Part shown: positions 43,914 to 54,451 of the stretch, piece by piece
How positions within the stretch are numbered: position 1 is the stretch's first letter
How the letters are laid out: every line of letters begins with the position of its first letter
Assembly (NCBI RefSeq): GCF_018129385.1
Contig: NZ_JAFCLN010000004.1
Location: 62,001 to 126,000, forward strand
Source: Bradyrhizobium lablabi
Lineage (GTDB): Bacteria > Pseudomonadota > Alphaproteobacteria > Rhizobiales > Xanthobacteraceae
DNA length: 64,000 bases
Reading direction: 5' to 3'
Position numbers and translations under genes: made by a program
Notes under the pieces: model-generated
What the model saw: only the letters and a program-made list of their open reading frames with translations
Told to the model about the DNA's origin: nothing
Database searches by the model: none

Positions 43914-43970
43914 GGACGGCCGGGCCTCCCTCTCGCGAAAGTGACAGACGTTGCGATTGAGGGATAATCC

Positions 43971-45254
43971 ATGGTCTCGGGAGAGAGCGCTTCCGTCGCG
44001 CCAAGCGCCACCTTAGGAAATAAGCCACCTCTTCTTCGTGGCATTCGCGTTCTTGACCTCAGCCGGTTTCTGTCCGGACCGCAGGCGACCCTGTTTCTGG
44101 CCGGAATGGGGGCCGAGGTGATCAAGATCGACGATCCCAGGGGAGGAGATCCAACCTTCACGGCACCTCCGTACTTTGGCCCGCACGGCGTGGCGCTCGA
44201 CCGTCGCTCGCCGCACGACCTCGGCATCGCCTATCTGAAGAGAGCTCGCGGCAAGAAATCGATAAGTCTGGACTTGAAAAGCAAGGAAGGCCGCGAAATC
44301 TTGCTCAAGCTCGTTCGCGAGGCAGATGTGCTCGTGGAGAACTTCAAGGCCGGCGTAACGGCGCGGCTTGGCATCGAATACGAGACGCTCCGCGCCAACA
44401 ATCCCCGGCTAATCTACTGCTCAATCACTGGCTACGGCTCCACGGGCCCTGAGCGTCATCGCAAAGCCTTCGACCTGATGGTGCAGGCCGCGACGGGCAT
44501 GATGAGCATTACAGGAGACCCGGACGGGCAACCGAGCAAAACCGGCGCATCCCTCTCGGACGGCATCGCGGGCACGTTCGCTCTGGCCGGAATCTTGGGT
44601 GCACTCTACCAAAGACACGAAACAGGCTTGGGTCAGTTCATCGATGTCTCGATGGCTGATTGCCTGCTGTCATTGATCTTTGACGAGCCCTTCGAGCGCT
44701 ATGCCGATCTCGGCCTCGCCCCCCGTCAAGGCAATCGGATCGCCAGGTTCTCTCCATTCAACACTTATCGAGCCGCCGACGGATCGGTCGCAATTGGTAC
44801 CGGGACCGCCGCCGACTGGACAAAGCTTTTAGGTATCATGGGGCGCGAGGATCTCTTGAACTCGTCCGACTTCATGAATCCCGGTTGGCGCATCGAGAAC
44901 AATGAGCAGGTTGACGCCGTCGTCGAAGCTTGGGCGGCCGGCATGCATGTCGACGAGATCATAAAGCAGCTAGACGAAGCAGACATCACTTGCGGTCCGA
45001 TCCGGACGATCGAAGATGTCGTCGGTTGGGATCAGTTGCGTGTGCGGGACATGTTGCAGCCCGTTCGCAACCCAAACATGCCGGGCACCGAAGGCCCTCT
45101 TGCGGCAGGATTTCCTCTGAAGTTCAGCGAAGCCGACGCTTTTCACGATCCTCGTGTGCCCGTGCCGAGCGAACACAACGCCGAAATCTATGAAGGTCTC
45201 CTCAGACTGTCGAAGGAGGAGATTGCGGGCCTTGGCAAAGCTGGAATTGTCTAA
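43971..45254 (+). CDS. Class III (CaiB/BaiF-type) CoA transferase, copy 2
   Basis: Second family III CoA transferase, 427 residues, with the catalytic Asp168 in AFDLMVQAATG, and blocks RGIRVLDLSRFLSGPQATLF, VENFKAGV and CSITGYGSTGP. It is clearly diverged from copy 1, so the two probably have different acyl partners. It begins at ATG 43971 (ahead of it the AT-rich LysR operator region) and is followed 54 bp later by the Bug binding-protein gene, with which it likely forms an operon driven by LysR. Confidence 0.92.
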   Translation: MVSGESASVAPSATLGNKPPLLRGIRVLDLSRFLSGPQATLFLAGMGAEVIKIDDPRGGDPTFTAPPYFGPHGVALDRRSPHDLGIAYLKRARGKKSISLDLKSKEGREILLKLVREADVLVENFKAGVTARLGIEYETLRANNPRLIYCSITGYGSTGPERHRKAFDLMVQAATGMMSITGDPDGQPSKTGASLSDGIAGTFALAGILGALYQRHETGLGQFIDVSMADCLLSLIFDEPFERYADLGLAPRQGNRIARFSPFNTYRAADGSVAIGTGTAADWTKLLGIMGREDLLNSSDFMNPGWRIENNEQVDAVVEAWAAGMHVDEIIKQLDEADITCGPIRTIEDVVGWDQLRVRDMLQPVRNPNMPGTEGPLAAGFPLKFSEADAFHDPRVPVPSEHNAEIYEGLLRLSKEEIAGLGKAGIV

Positions 45255-45308
45255 TTGCAGTTCGACAGCAACCAGGAATGCAAGAGCAAGAGACGCAAGA
45301 GGAAACAC

Positions 45309-46322
45309 ATGGTGATCTCGATATCAAGCAGCGGATGGAATCTCTCAGGCGTAATTAAGCGATCTAGAGCGACAGGGATAGCATTCGTGTCGCTATGTCT
45401 CGCCGTCGGGCCAGCCGCAGCGCAACCCTATCCGAGCCGGCCGATTACGATGGTCGTTCCCTACGCGGCCGGCGGTCCGACCGATACCGTCGCCCGAATT
45501 GTCGCCGAGGCAATGGGCCGCGATCTGGGGCAACGAGTAATCGTCGAGAACATCGCCGGAGCGGGAGGCACAATCGGGATGACGAGGGTAGCCAAATCCG
45601 AGCCGAACGGATACACGCTGCTTCTCAACCACATCGGCATGGCGACCGCGCCGACTCTCTATCCTGGCTCCATCGATCCGCTCGCATCTTTCGAGCCTGT
45701 CGGCCTAGTTGCTGACGTTCCGATGACCATCGTGGCTCGACGATCGTTCCCTCCGAATACGCTAAAGGAGTTGATTGCTTACACCGCTGCGCAAGGACAG
45801 AAGGTATCGTACGCTCATGCCGGAGCCGGGACGGCATCCCATATATGCGGCGTTCTGTTTGCGTCCGAAACGGGAGCGCTGCCGGTTACAGTTCCCTACA
45901 AGGGGACCGGACCCGCAATGATCGACTTGATCGGCGAACAAGTCGATTTCATGTGCGATCAGACCACCAACACGACCAATCAGATACAATCGGGAGAGAT
46001 CAAGGCGTACGCAGTGACTACGTCACATCGGATACCAGCACTCCCGAACGTTCCGCCCGTTACCGAAGCAGGTCTCGGCAAGATGGAGCTGGCAATCTGG
46101 CATGGAATCTATGCTCCAAAGGGAACGCCGCCCGAAGTGACGCAAAAGCTCACATCGGCGCTACAGAACTCTCTCCTCGCAAATGCCGTCCTTGAGCGAT
46201 TTCGCCAGCTCAGCGCGATCGCGGTTTCAGCGGAGAACGCGACGCCCAGTGCCCTCAAGGCAAAGCTCATAGCGGATATCGCCCGCTGGAAACGTCTGCT
46301 CGAAGGCGAACTAGTTAAATGA
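45309..46322 (+). CDS. Bug/TctC-family substrate-binding protein
   Basis: Periplasmic carboxylate-binding protein of 337 residues with a long signal peptide ending PAAAQPYPSRP. Family blocks: PSRPITMVVPYAAGGPTDTV, ENIAGAGGTIG, PNGYTLLLNHIG, VPYKGTGPAMIDLIGEQVDF and HGIYAPKGTPPEV. ATG at 45309 is chosen, with AGAGGA (45297-45302) 6 bp upstream; the TTG at 45255 lacks a site. Position behind CoA transferase copy 2 suggests uptake of the acid used by the block. No TctAB partner is present. Confidence 0.92.
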   Translation: MVISISSSGWNLSGVIKRSRATGIAFVSLCLAVGPAAAQPYPSRPITMVVPYAAGGPTDTVARIVAEAMGRDLGQRVIVENIAGAGGTIGMTRVAKSEPNGYTLLLNHIGMATAPTLYPGSIDPLASFEPVGLVADVPMTIVARRSFPPNTLKELIAYTAAQGQKVSYAHAGAGTASHICGVLFASETGALPVTVPYKGTGPAMIDLIGEQVDFMCDQTTNTTNQIQSGEIKAYAVTTSHRIPALPNVPPVTEAGLGKMELAIWHGIYAPKGTPPEVTQKLTSALQNSLLANAVLERFRQLSAIAVSAENATPSALKAKLIADIARWKRLLEGELVK

Positions 46323-46421
46323 CCAATTGCACTCCATGAACCCACCATGTCCGCTTTGCGTCATTAGGCGACGTGACGCCAAACCGCCTTGGGGTCCGCT
46401 TTGGACCTTATAGGGTAGCTC

Positions 46422-46457
46422 AAAAAAGCCCGGCCTCCGCGACGGAGCCCGGGCTTT
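46422..46457 (-). terminator. Terminator of the TRAP binding-protein gene (copy A)
   Basis: AAAGCCCGGCCTCCG, loop CGA and CGGAGCCCGGGCTTT form a 15-bp stem with one mismatch; on the minus strand it ends in a T-run (GGGCTTTTTTG), as expected for a Rho-independent terminator of the gene ending at 46495. Similar elements are at 49271-49305, and a half copy at 47751-47772. Confidence 0.85.
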
Positions 46458-46494
46458 CGTTAGCACTGCTTTGCCGGTTGCTACGGGCGCCGCA

Positions 46495-47586
46495 TCAGCC
46501 CTGCGCGTTGCGCGCCATGAAGCTGTCGTAGCCGAGTTCGGCGACCTGCCACCACTGGTAGCCGTTCGCCGTGAAGCTTTGCAGCGAATCCAGCACCTTC
46601 TTGAAGTTCGCATTGCCGGCCGAGGTCTCTGCGTAGATTTCCCTGGTCGCCTTCAGGCAGGCCTGCATGATCGGCGGCGAGAAGGCGTGCAGCTTGGTGC
46701 CGCCGGCGAGCAGCTTCTTCATCGACGGCGGATTGAGCTGGTCGTACTTCGCTATCATCCAGCTATTGGCGGTCTGGCCGGCCTGCTCGAGGATGCTCTG
46801 ATAGTTCTTCGGCAGTGAATTCCATTTGTCGAGATTGACGAGAGCGAGCAGCATCGGGCCGCCTTCCCACCAGCCCGGGAAGTAATAATGCGGCGCGACC
46901 TTGTTGAAGCCGAGCTTTTCGTCGTCATAGGGGCCAACCCATTCGGCGGCATCGATCGTGCCCTTTTCCAGCGCGGGATAGATGTCGCCGCCGGCAAGCT
47001 GCTGCGGCACCACGCCGAGCTTTTGCATGACCTTTCCGGCAAAGCCGCCGATGCGCATCTTCAAGCCGTTCAGATCCTCGACGGTCTTGATCTCCTTGCG
47101 GAACCAGCCGCCCATCTGGCAGCCGGTATTGCCGGCGAGGAATGAGGTGACGTTGTAGCTCTTGTAGAAATCGTTCAGAGCCTGCCGGCCGCCGCCTTGC
47201 ATATACCAGGCCTGGTTGAGGCGCTGGTTCGGTCCGAACGGCACCGCCGTGCCGAACGCAAAGGTCGGGTCCTTGCCGAAGTAATAGTAGGACGCGGTGT
47301 GGCCCATTTCGACGGTGCCGTTCTGCACGGCATCGAGCACCTGCAAGCCGGGGACGATTTCGCCGCCGGCAAACGTCTGGAGCTGGAATTTGTTGTCGGT
47401 GGCTTCGGCAACGAGCTTTGCCATCACCTCGACGCCGCCCCAGAGCGTGTCGAGCGATTTCGGCCAGCTTGCGGTCAGCCGCCATTTGATCTCCGGCATC
47501 GACTGCGCGATCGCCGGCGCGGCGAGCGTGGTGGCTGCGCCTGCGGCTCCAATACCCGTAACTTTGAGAAAATCTCTGCGCTTCAT
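46495..47586 (-). CDS. TRAP transporter substrate-binding protein (DctP/TakP-type), copy A
   Basis: Periplasmic TRAP binding protein of 363 residues. The Tat-type leader [20 protein letters not shown] (Arg3-Arg4) is cleaved after PAIAQ. Blocks IKWRLTASWPKSLDTLWGGV, FAGGEIVPGLQVLDAVQNGT, ASYYYFGKDPTFAFGTAVPF and [20 protein letters not shown] match the 2-oxoacid-binding TakP type of R. sphaeroides, which uses a large-type permease. ATG at 47586 is chosen for the leader; longer readings are spurious. It closely resembles copy B at 49342 and the relic at 38629, so it probably serves the dctQM genes at 36.3 kb. Confidence 0.93.
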   Translation of the reverse strand: MKRRDFLKVTGIGAAGAATTLAAPAIAQSMPEIKWRLTASWPKSLDTLWGGVEVMAKLVAEATDNKFQLQTFAGGEIVPGLQVLDAVQNGTVEMGHTASYYYFGKDPTFAFGTAVPFGPNQRLNQAWYMQGGGRQALNDFYKSYNVTSFLAGNTGCQMGGWFRKEIKTVEDLNGLKMRIGGFAGKVMQKLGVVPQQLAGGDIYPALEKGTIDAAEWVGPYDDEKLGFNKVAPHYYFPGWWEGGPMLLALVNLDKWNSLPKNYQSILEQAGQTANSWMIAKYDQLNPPSMKKLLAGGTKLHAFSPPIMQACLKATREIYAETSAGNANFKKVLDSLQSFTANGYQWWQVAELGYDSFMARNAQG

Positions 47587-48033
47587 GGAATCCTGCCCTT
47601 GTTGTTGTGTTGTGTCTGTCGGGCATGATCCGTTCGGAAAGCCGATGCCGGCCCTTCGCGGATCACGCGATGGCCTTCTTTCCGAGGCTTGGCCGGCAGC
47701 ATGGAACAAGCGGCCAGGGAATTCCATCCCGAAAACGGGCAGATGCGACGAAAAAGCCCGGCCTCCGCGACGACTGTCGCTGACGTCGGCTTTGGGCCGA
47801 AGCCGGGTGGCCCGTCAGTCTGGTGTCTAAGAACGCCGGTTATCGGACTCTAACCGGACGTTAAAAGTAGAGCGGTGCATGTCCGGTTCGGGCAATTGCA
47901 GACATCCTTCGGCGCGGGACGGCATGTCCGATGCCCCCCGATAGCGGACGACAGACTACCGGTGGCAAGACCGCAATGGGCCAACATCAGAAGCCAACCG
48001 CACCCCGCCTCATTATACCTGAGACGCACAAAT
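47587..48033. other. 447-bp intergenic region holding a half terminator copy
   Basis: No gene found. It contains AAAAAGCCCGGCCTCCGCGACG (47751-47772), the left arm of the terminator seen at 46422-46457, followed by GACTGTCGCTGACGTCGGC and a GCCGAAGCCGGGTGG stretch, suggesting the remnant of a third binding-protein terminator. The promoter of copy A should lie in the first part. Confidence 0.45.
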
Positions 48034-48645
48034 CTACATCTTGTCGATGATCGACGAAACACCGTCTTCGGATGCGCGATCATTAGCAGCGGCAGCGACA
48101 ATCGCAGGGATTACGTCGTCGGTACGATCAACGACAATGGGTTGAAGCAAGTGGTCTCTATGAAGGAAACCTGCGCTGCGTATGTGGTCCAGCATTGCCA
48201 TCATAGGCGCCCAAAAACCTTTGATGTTCACCAAAACTATCGGCTTACGGTGCTGCCCAAGCTGGGCCCACGTCATGACTTCCACGATTTCTTCGACGGT
48301 ACCGATACCACCCGGAAGCGCCACGAAGGCATCAGAACGCTCGAACATTCTGTGCTTGCGCTCGTGCATGGTGTCTGTGATCGTCAAGTCTTCGAACATC
48401 TTGAGCGCATCAGTCGTCGTTTCCCAGTTTGTGAGAAATCTCGGAATAATCGCGCCGACCTTGCCGCCGTTCTTCAGTGTGCCGTGAGCTACCGCGCCCA
48501 TCACACCATGGGTTCCGCCGCCGTAGATCAGCGTTAATCCCGATGCAGCAAGAGCGCGTCCCAATCGTTCGCCTGCCTCAACGTAAGCAACGTCATGACC
48601 GGGCGAGGAACCGCAATAAACGCAGACTGCTTTGATCTTGCTCAT
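48034..48645 (-). CDS. LOG-family protein (cytokinin riboside 5'-monophosphate phosphoribohydrolase-like), copy 2
   Basis: Second LOG protein, 203 residues. It has YCGSSPGHDVAYVEAG, YGGGTHGVMG, MHERKHRMFERSDAFVALPG and the PGGIGTVEE motif, so all conserved residues of the phosphoribohydrolase active site appear intact. It differs noticeably from the LOG protein at 9392, so it is not a recent duplicate. ATG at 48645 is chosen (MSKIKAVCVYCG); the upstream in-frame stretch to 48951 is not conserved in style. It lies between two duplicated TRAP binding-protein genes. Confidence 0.92.
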   Translation of the reverse strand: MSKIKAVCVYCGSSPGHDVAYVEAGERLGRALAASGLTLIYGGGTHGVMGAVAHGTLKNGGKVGAIIPRFLTNWETTTDALKMFEDLTITDTMHERKHRMFERSDAFVALPGGIGTVEEIVEVMTWAQLGQHRKPIVLVNIKGFWAPMMAMLDHIRSAGFLHRDHLLQPIVVDRTDDVIPAIVAAAANDRASEDGVSSIIDKM

Positions 48646-48980
48646 GTCGGGGATAGACCCGATGGACGGGCATTGCGTCAAGCTTGTTCTTGGCTCGCCG
48701 GAGTCCGCTTGGGTTTCAGCGGACATAGCGGGCCAAAGGCCAGAGCTGACTTCAAAAGTACCAGAGGCTGACAAGCCGAAATCAGCCACCTTCCCCCGGC
48801 TGGCGCCAAGTAGCCGACATGCCAGGGCGTCACGCGCGACGAGCTTCGACGGCATCCTCTCTCGCATCCTGGCGTATCCCACGATCCCGCCCATTTGATC
48901 GGCCGTGAAGCCGCTACACCTTGGGAACATGGCCGCTCGTGTGCACATCATTGGCGCTTGTTCGATACGGAGTGATCAGG
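48646..48980. other. 335-bp intergenic region, no gene recognised
   Basis: Between the LOG start and the next small gene. It has open frames on both strands without signal peptide, ribosome-binding site or family. It contains the LOG promoter by position, none of which was recognised by eye. Confidence 0.4.
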
Positions 48981-49193
48981 ATGCGGTCCGCTTTAGCCCT
49001 CGCCCTGTTGATCACGTTGTGGGCTTCTGCCAACGCGAAAACGATGCGTCACTTGCGCACCAGCCACCATGTCACCATTCAGCCCACCGAAGGTACGTGC
49101 GTCCCCCCAACCTGCTACAAGTTTCCGGGCTATCCGCCCTTACCTCCGGAAGCGATCAGAACTCATGACCCGTCCACCTTCGGAGGCGGTTGA
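48981..49193 (+). CDS. Small secreted protein (70 aa)
   Basis: A 70-residue exported protein. MRSALALALLITLWASANA is a Sec signal peptide; the mature part (KTMRHLRTSHHVTIQPTEGT and CVPPTCYKFPGYPPLPPEAI) is short, His- and Pro-rich with two Cys. ATG at 48981 is chosen because it starts the signal peptide; a longer frame from 48921 has no site. No known family and unknown role; the terminator of copy B lies about 80 bp downstream on the opposite strand. Confidence 0.5.
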   Translation: MRSALALALLITLWASANAKTMRHLRTSHHVTIQPTEGTCVPPTCYKFPGYPPLPPEAIRTHDPSTFGGG

Positions 49194-49270
49194 TCTCACA
49201 AGACGGGTGGACTGATTTCTGGAACGGGTGACGCCGAACCGCCTGGTCCGCTTTGGACCTGACCTCAACG

Positions 49271-49305
49271 AAAAGCCCAGCCTCCGCGAACGGAGACCGG
49301 GCTTT
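49271..49305 (-). terminator. Terminator of the TRAP binding-protein gene (copy B)
   Basis: AAAAGCCCAGCCTCCG, loop CGAA and CGGAGACCGGGCTTT form an imperfect stem ending in a T-run on the minus strand. Sequence and surroundings (ACCGCCTGGTCCGCTTTGGA before it) match those around the copy A terminator, so gene and terminator were duplicated together. Confidence 0.8.
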
Positions 49306-49341
49306 GCCTTGCGACTTGTGTGTTAGTCGGCCGCTGTCAGA

Positions 49342-51746
<2,405 letters not shown>

Positions 51747-51763
51747 AGGCGTATCTCCTGAAG

Positions 51764-51801
51764 CCATGCGGGGTTCTGATAGACATCAGAACCCCGCATG
51801 G
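51764..51801. promoter_or_regulatory. Perfect 17-bp inverted repeat just upstream of mrp
   Basis: CCATGCGGGGTTCTGAT (51764-51780), loop AGAC and ATCAGAACCCCGCATGG (51785-51801) are exact complements. It ends about 6 bp before the AGGAGA ribosome-binding site of mrp, so the stem would sit in the 5' leader of the mRNA. On neither strand is it followed by a T-run. Function unknown. Confidence 0.7.
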
Positions 51802-51817
51802 CCACTTCTTTATTGAC

Positions 51818-51861
51818 GCGTTTTCTTAACGCGAACCGGGGTCCACTTCGCTTGAAAACGC
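51818..51861. repeat. Dispersed GCGTTTTC/GAAAACGC repeat
   Basis: GCGTTTTCTTAACGCGAACC onward to CTTCGCTTGAAAACGC: 8-bp terminal inverted repeat around a conserved AACGCGAACCGGGGTCCACT core, which I recognise as a common rhizobial intergenic element. It lies between the VOC stop and the mrp hairpin. Confidence 0.7.
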
Positions 51862-51897
51862 TATGGAGGCGCCTATAAAGCGGCCGCGCACAAAATT

Positions 51898-52335
51898 CTA
51901 GCGCGCGCCCATATCCTCGCGCGTCTCGACGGGCGCGACCGCGCCGCCTTCCTTGGCGGCCTCATAGTTCAGCTCGATCATCACGCCATTTGGGTCGTCG
52001 ACGAAGATTTGCCAGAGGTCGCCGCCCGGCACCTGACGGGAATCGAACTTCATGCTCTTCGACTGGAGGCGCTTCTTCATGCCGTCGAAGCCGGTCGAGG
52101 CGAAGGCGACATGATGGACAACGCCGGAATCCGGCTTTTGCTGCTCGGCGGTCTGCGAAATATCGACGAGATGCACGACGGCCTTGCCCTCGCTGTACAT
52201 CCAGGCGCCGGGGAACGCGAAGTTCGGCCGCGGGCCCTTCTCGAGGCCGAGAATGTCTTCATAGAAGCGGACCGTCTCGGCCAGGTTCCGGGTCCGGATA
52301 TTGAAGTGATCGAGCACACCCACGCTCACGCCCAT
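51898..52335 (-). CDS. VOC-family protein
   Basis: Single VOC-domain protein of 145 residues. It starts MGVSVGVLDHFNIRTRNLAE, with TVRFYEDILGLEKGPRP, and ends DLWQIFVDDPNGVMIELNYE, where the last Glu is the metal-ligand position. The FDSRQVPGGDLWQIFVDDPNG phase resembles the glyoxalase-like group common in alphaproteobacteria. Substrate unknown. It lies 151 bp upstream of mrp; the gap carries the dispersed repeat and hairpin. Divergent from the oxidoreductase at 52505. Confidence 0.88.
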   Translation of the reverse strand: MGVSVGVLDHFNIRTRNLAETVRFYEDILGLEKGPRPNFAFPGAWMYSEGKAVVHLVDISQTAEQQKPDSGVVHHVAFASTGFDGMKKRLQSKSMKFDSRQVPGGDLWQIFVDDPNGVMIELNYEAAKEGGAVAPVETREDMGAR

Positions 52336-52504
52336 GCGAACTCTCCCAGTTTGTTTGGTTATTAGGTGGCCAATCCTAGCACGAAACCGGCGGTTTCGGC
52401 CAAACGAAGGCGTTGCCCTCCCCTGCGCAGCGGTTATGGTGCGGCTCCTTCAAGAACCGCCCGGCCCCGACCTGCGGCCGCTGGCCAAACCTCCAGGTAG
52501 CAAC

Positions 52505-53377
52505 ATGGCAAAAGTCGCTTTTCTCGGTCTCGGCGTGATGGGTTTTCCGATGGCGGGGCACCTCGTGAAAAAGGGCGGCCATGAAGTGACCGTCTACAAC
52601 CGCACCGCGGCAAAGGCGAAGGAATGGGCGGACAAGTTCGGCGGCAAGACCGCGGCAACGCCGAAGGCCGCCGCGGAGGGCCAGGACTTTGTGATGTGCT
52701 GCGTCGGCAACGACAACGACCTGCGGGCCGTGACAATTGGCCCCGACGGCGCGTTCGCCGGCATGAAGAAGGGCGCCGTATTCGTCGATCACACCACCGC
52801 CTCCGCCGAAATCGCGCGCGAACTCGACGCGGCCGCTGCCAAGGGCGGCTTCAGGTTCGTCGATGCGCCGGTATCGGGCGGCCAGGCCGGCGCCGAGAAC
52901 GGCGTGCTGACGGTCATGTGCGGCGGCAACGAGGACGCCTATGCCGCGGCGGAGCCGATCATCAACTCTGCCTATGCGCGGATGTGCAAGCGGCTCGGCC
53001 CGGCCGGCGCCGGGCAGCTCACGAAAATGGTCAACCAGATCTGCATCGCGGGTCTGGTGCAGGGCCTTTCCGAAGGCCTTCACTTCGCGAAGAAGTCAGG
53101 CCTCGATGTCAGCGCGGTGGTCGACACCATCTCGAAGGGCGCGGCGCAGTCCTGGCAGATGGACAACCGCTACAAGGCGATGAACGAAGGAAAGTTCGAT
53201 TTCGGCTTTGCAGTGGAATGGATGCGCAAGGATCTTTCGATCTGCATCGCGGAGGCCCGCCGCAACGGCGCCAACCTGCCGGTCACGGCGCTGGTCGATC
53301 AGTTCTATGCCGAGGTCGAGAAGATGGGCGGCAAGCGCTGGGACACCTCCAGCCTGATGGCGCGGCTCGAGCGGTGA
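52505..53377 (+). CDS. 3-hydroxyisobutyrate dehydrogenase-like NAD(P)-dependent oxidoreductase
   Basis: Beta-hydroxyacid dehydrogenase family protein, 290 residues. N-terminal NAD loop GLGVMGFPMAGHL (8-20), substrate loop VSGGQAGAENG (123-133) and the catalytic Lys174 with Asn178 in GQLTKMVNQI. The family includes 3-hydroxyisobutyrate, tartronate semialdehyde (GarR) and 6-phosphogluconate-like enzymes; the exact substrate is uncertain. ATG at 52505 starts MAKVAFLGLG. A degraded copy of its last 70 bp and the 56 bp beyond its stop recurs at 56301-56428. Confidence 0.9.
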   Translation: MAKVAFLGLGVMGFPMAGHLVKKGGHEVTVYNRTAAKAKEWADKFGGKTAATPKAAAEGQDFVMCCVGNDNDLRAVTIGPDGAFAGMKKGAVFVDHTTASAEIARELDAAAAKGGFRFVDAPVSGGQAGAENGVLTVMCGGNEDAYAAAEPIINSAYARMCKRLGPAGAGQLTKMVNQICIAGLVQGLSEGLHFAKKSGLDVSAVVDTISKGAAQSWQMDNRYKAMNEGKFDFGFAVEWMRKDLSICIAEARRNGANLPVTALVDQFYAEVEKMGGKRWDTSSLMARLER

Positions 53378-53433
53378 GGATGGCCGCTGCGGTCGGTTTA
53401 TCGGACCTTGTCCGCTTCATTTCCGAAGCGGAC
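53306..53433. repeat. 128-bp direct repeat, left copy (spans 3' end of the oxidoreductase gene)
   Basis: Covers the last 72 bp of the dehydrogenase gene and 56 bp after it, ending TTTCCGAAGCGGAC. The right copy is at 56301-56428 at a constant offset of 2995 bp with no gaps; I counted about 16 mismatches in the clear 125-bp core (roughly 87% identity). They flank the ABC binding-protein and porin genes. Confidence 0.85.
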
Positions 53434-53452
53434 AACCAACCAAGCAACCCCG

Positions 53453-54451
53453 CTACTCGATGACAGCGTCCGCGCCGGCGACAAGTCCCGCAGGAACCTC
53501 GATGCCGAGCTCTTTTGCCGCCTTCAGGTTGATCACCAACTCAAAGGTCTTCTCCTGGAAATACGGCATCTCGGCAGGATTGGCCCCGCGCAAGACGATC
53601 TCAGCCATCTGCTCGGCATTCCTTCGAATGGCGGCTTTGACATCCCAGGAGTACGACATCAGACCGCCAGCCTCGGCCTGATCGCGGAAGTTATACATGG
53701 CGGGAAGCCGATTTTGCTGGATGAGCTGAGCCATAAGCACCCGATGAGGAATGTGCTCATTCTCATCTGAAATCATCACTCCATCGAATTGCTCTCTCTG
53801 CACGGAGCCGAGCACGCGTCGATACTCGGCCTCATTGTAAGGATTGTTCAAAAGCACCGACGTCAATGAAATCCCCAGCTTCGGCGCGGCATCCTCGGTG
53901 GCGCGTCCGCCGGGACCAGTCCAGCCACCTCGCGTCGAAACAAATGCAACCCGCTTCAAGCCGGGGACCGCGTGGCCGAGCAGCTCAAGACGCTTGCCCC
54001 AGACCTCAACACCCGCGTCGACACTGACACCCGTAATATTGCCTCCGGGCCGTGCCAGGTTGGAGACAATACCAAAGCGAATTGGGTCTCCCGTCATCGT
54101 CACGACCGGAATTGTGTTCGTTGCGGCCTTGAGCCTGAGCGTCATCGGCGTACCTCCAGTCCAGATCAGGTCCGGATTGGTAGCGACCACCTCGCGCGCA
54201 AGGGATTCATAACGGTCGGACCGTCCCTCTGCGGAATAGCGGTCGATGATGACATTCTCTCCTTCGATGAGACCGGTCCGCCTTAACTCTGCATCGAACA
54301 GCCGAGCCAGCGGATCGCGCTTCACATCCTCGACCTTCGTCGATGCCATTACGACGGCGATACGCTTCTTCGGAGTGGATTGCTGCGCCTCGGCGTATCG
54401 CAGCGAAGGCAACCATATCGCCGTGGCTAGCAAGAAATCGCGTCGCTTCAT
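53453..54451 (-). CDS. ABC_sub_bind-family (PF04392-type) substrate-binding protein
   Basis: Periplasmic binding protein of 332 residues, paralogue of that at 29421. Tat-type leader MKRRDFLLATAIWLPSLRYA (cleaved after AEAQ), then GLIEGENVIIDRYSAEGRSD, IPVVTMTGDPIRFGIVSNLA, RPGGNITGVSVDAG and LMSYSWDVKAAIRRNAE. Start at 54451 is chosen for the leader. Such proteins usually lack adjacent permeases in Bradyrhizobium, and none is present here. It lies between the direct repeats, with the porin gene in divergent orientation. Confidence 0.9.
   Translation of the reverse strand: MKRRDFLLATAIWLPSLRYAEAQQSTPKKRIAVVMASTKVEDVKRDPLARLFDAELRRTGLIEGENVIIDRYSAEGRSDRYESLAREVVATNPDLIWTGGTPMTLRLKAATNTIPVVTMTGDPIRFGIVSNLARPGGNITGVSVDAGVEVWGKRLELLGHAVPGLKRVAFVSTRGGWTGPGGRATEDAAPKLGISLTSVLLNNPYNEAEYRRVLGSVQREQFDGVMISDENEHIPHRVLMAQLIQQNRLPAMYNFRDQAEAGGLMSYSWDVKAAIRRNAEQMAEIVLRGANPAEMPYFQEKTFELVINLKAAKELGIEVPAGLVAGADAVIE

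Noticed and set aside
48646..48951. 102-codon N-terminal extension of LOG copy 2
   Set aside because: LOG proteins start at the MSKIKAVCVYCG type sequence; the extension has no domain and would be unusual.
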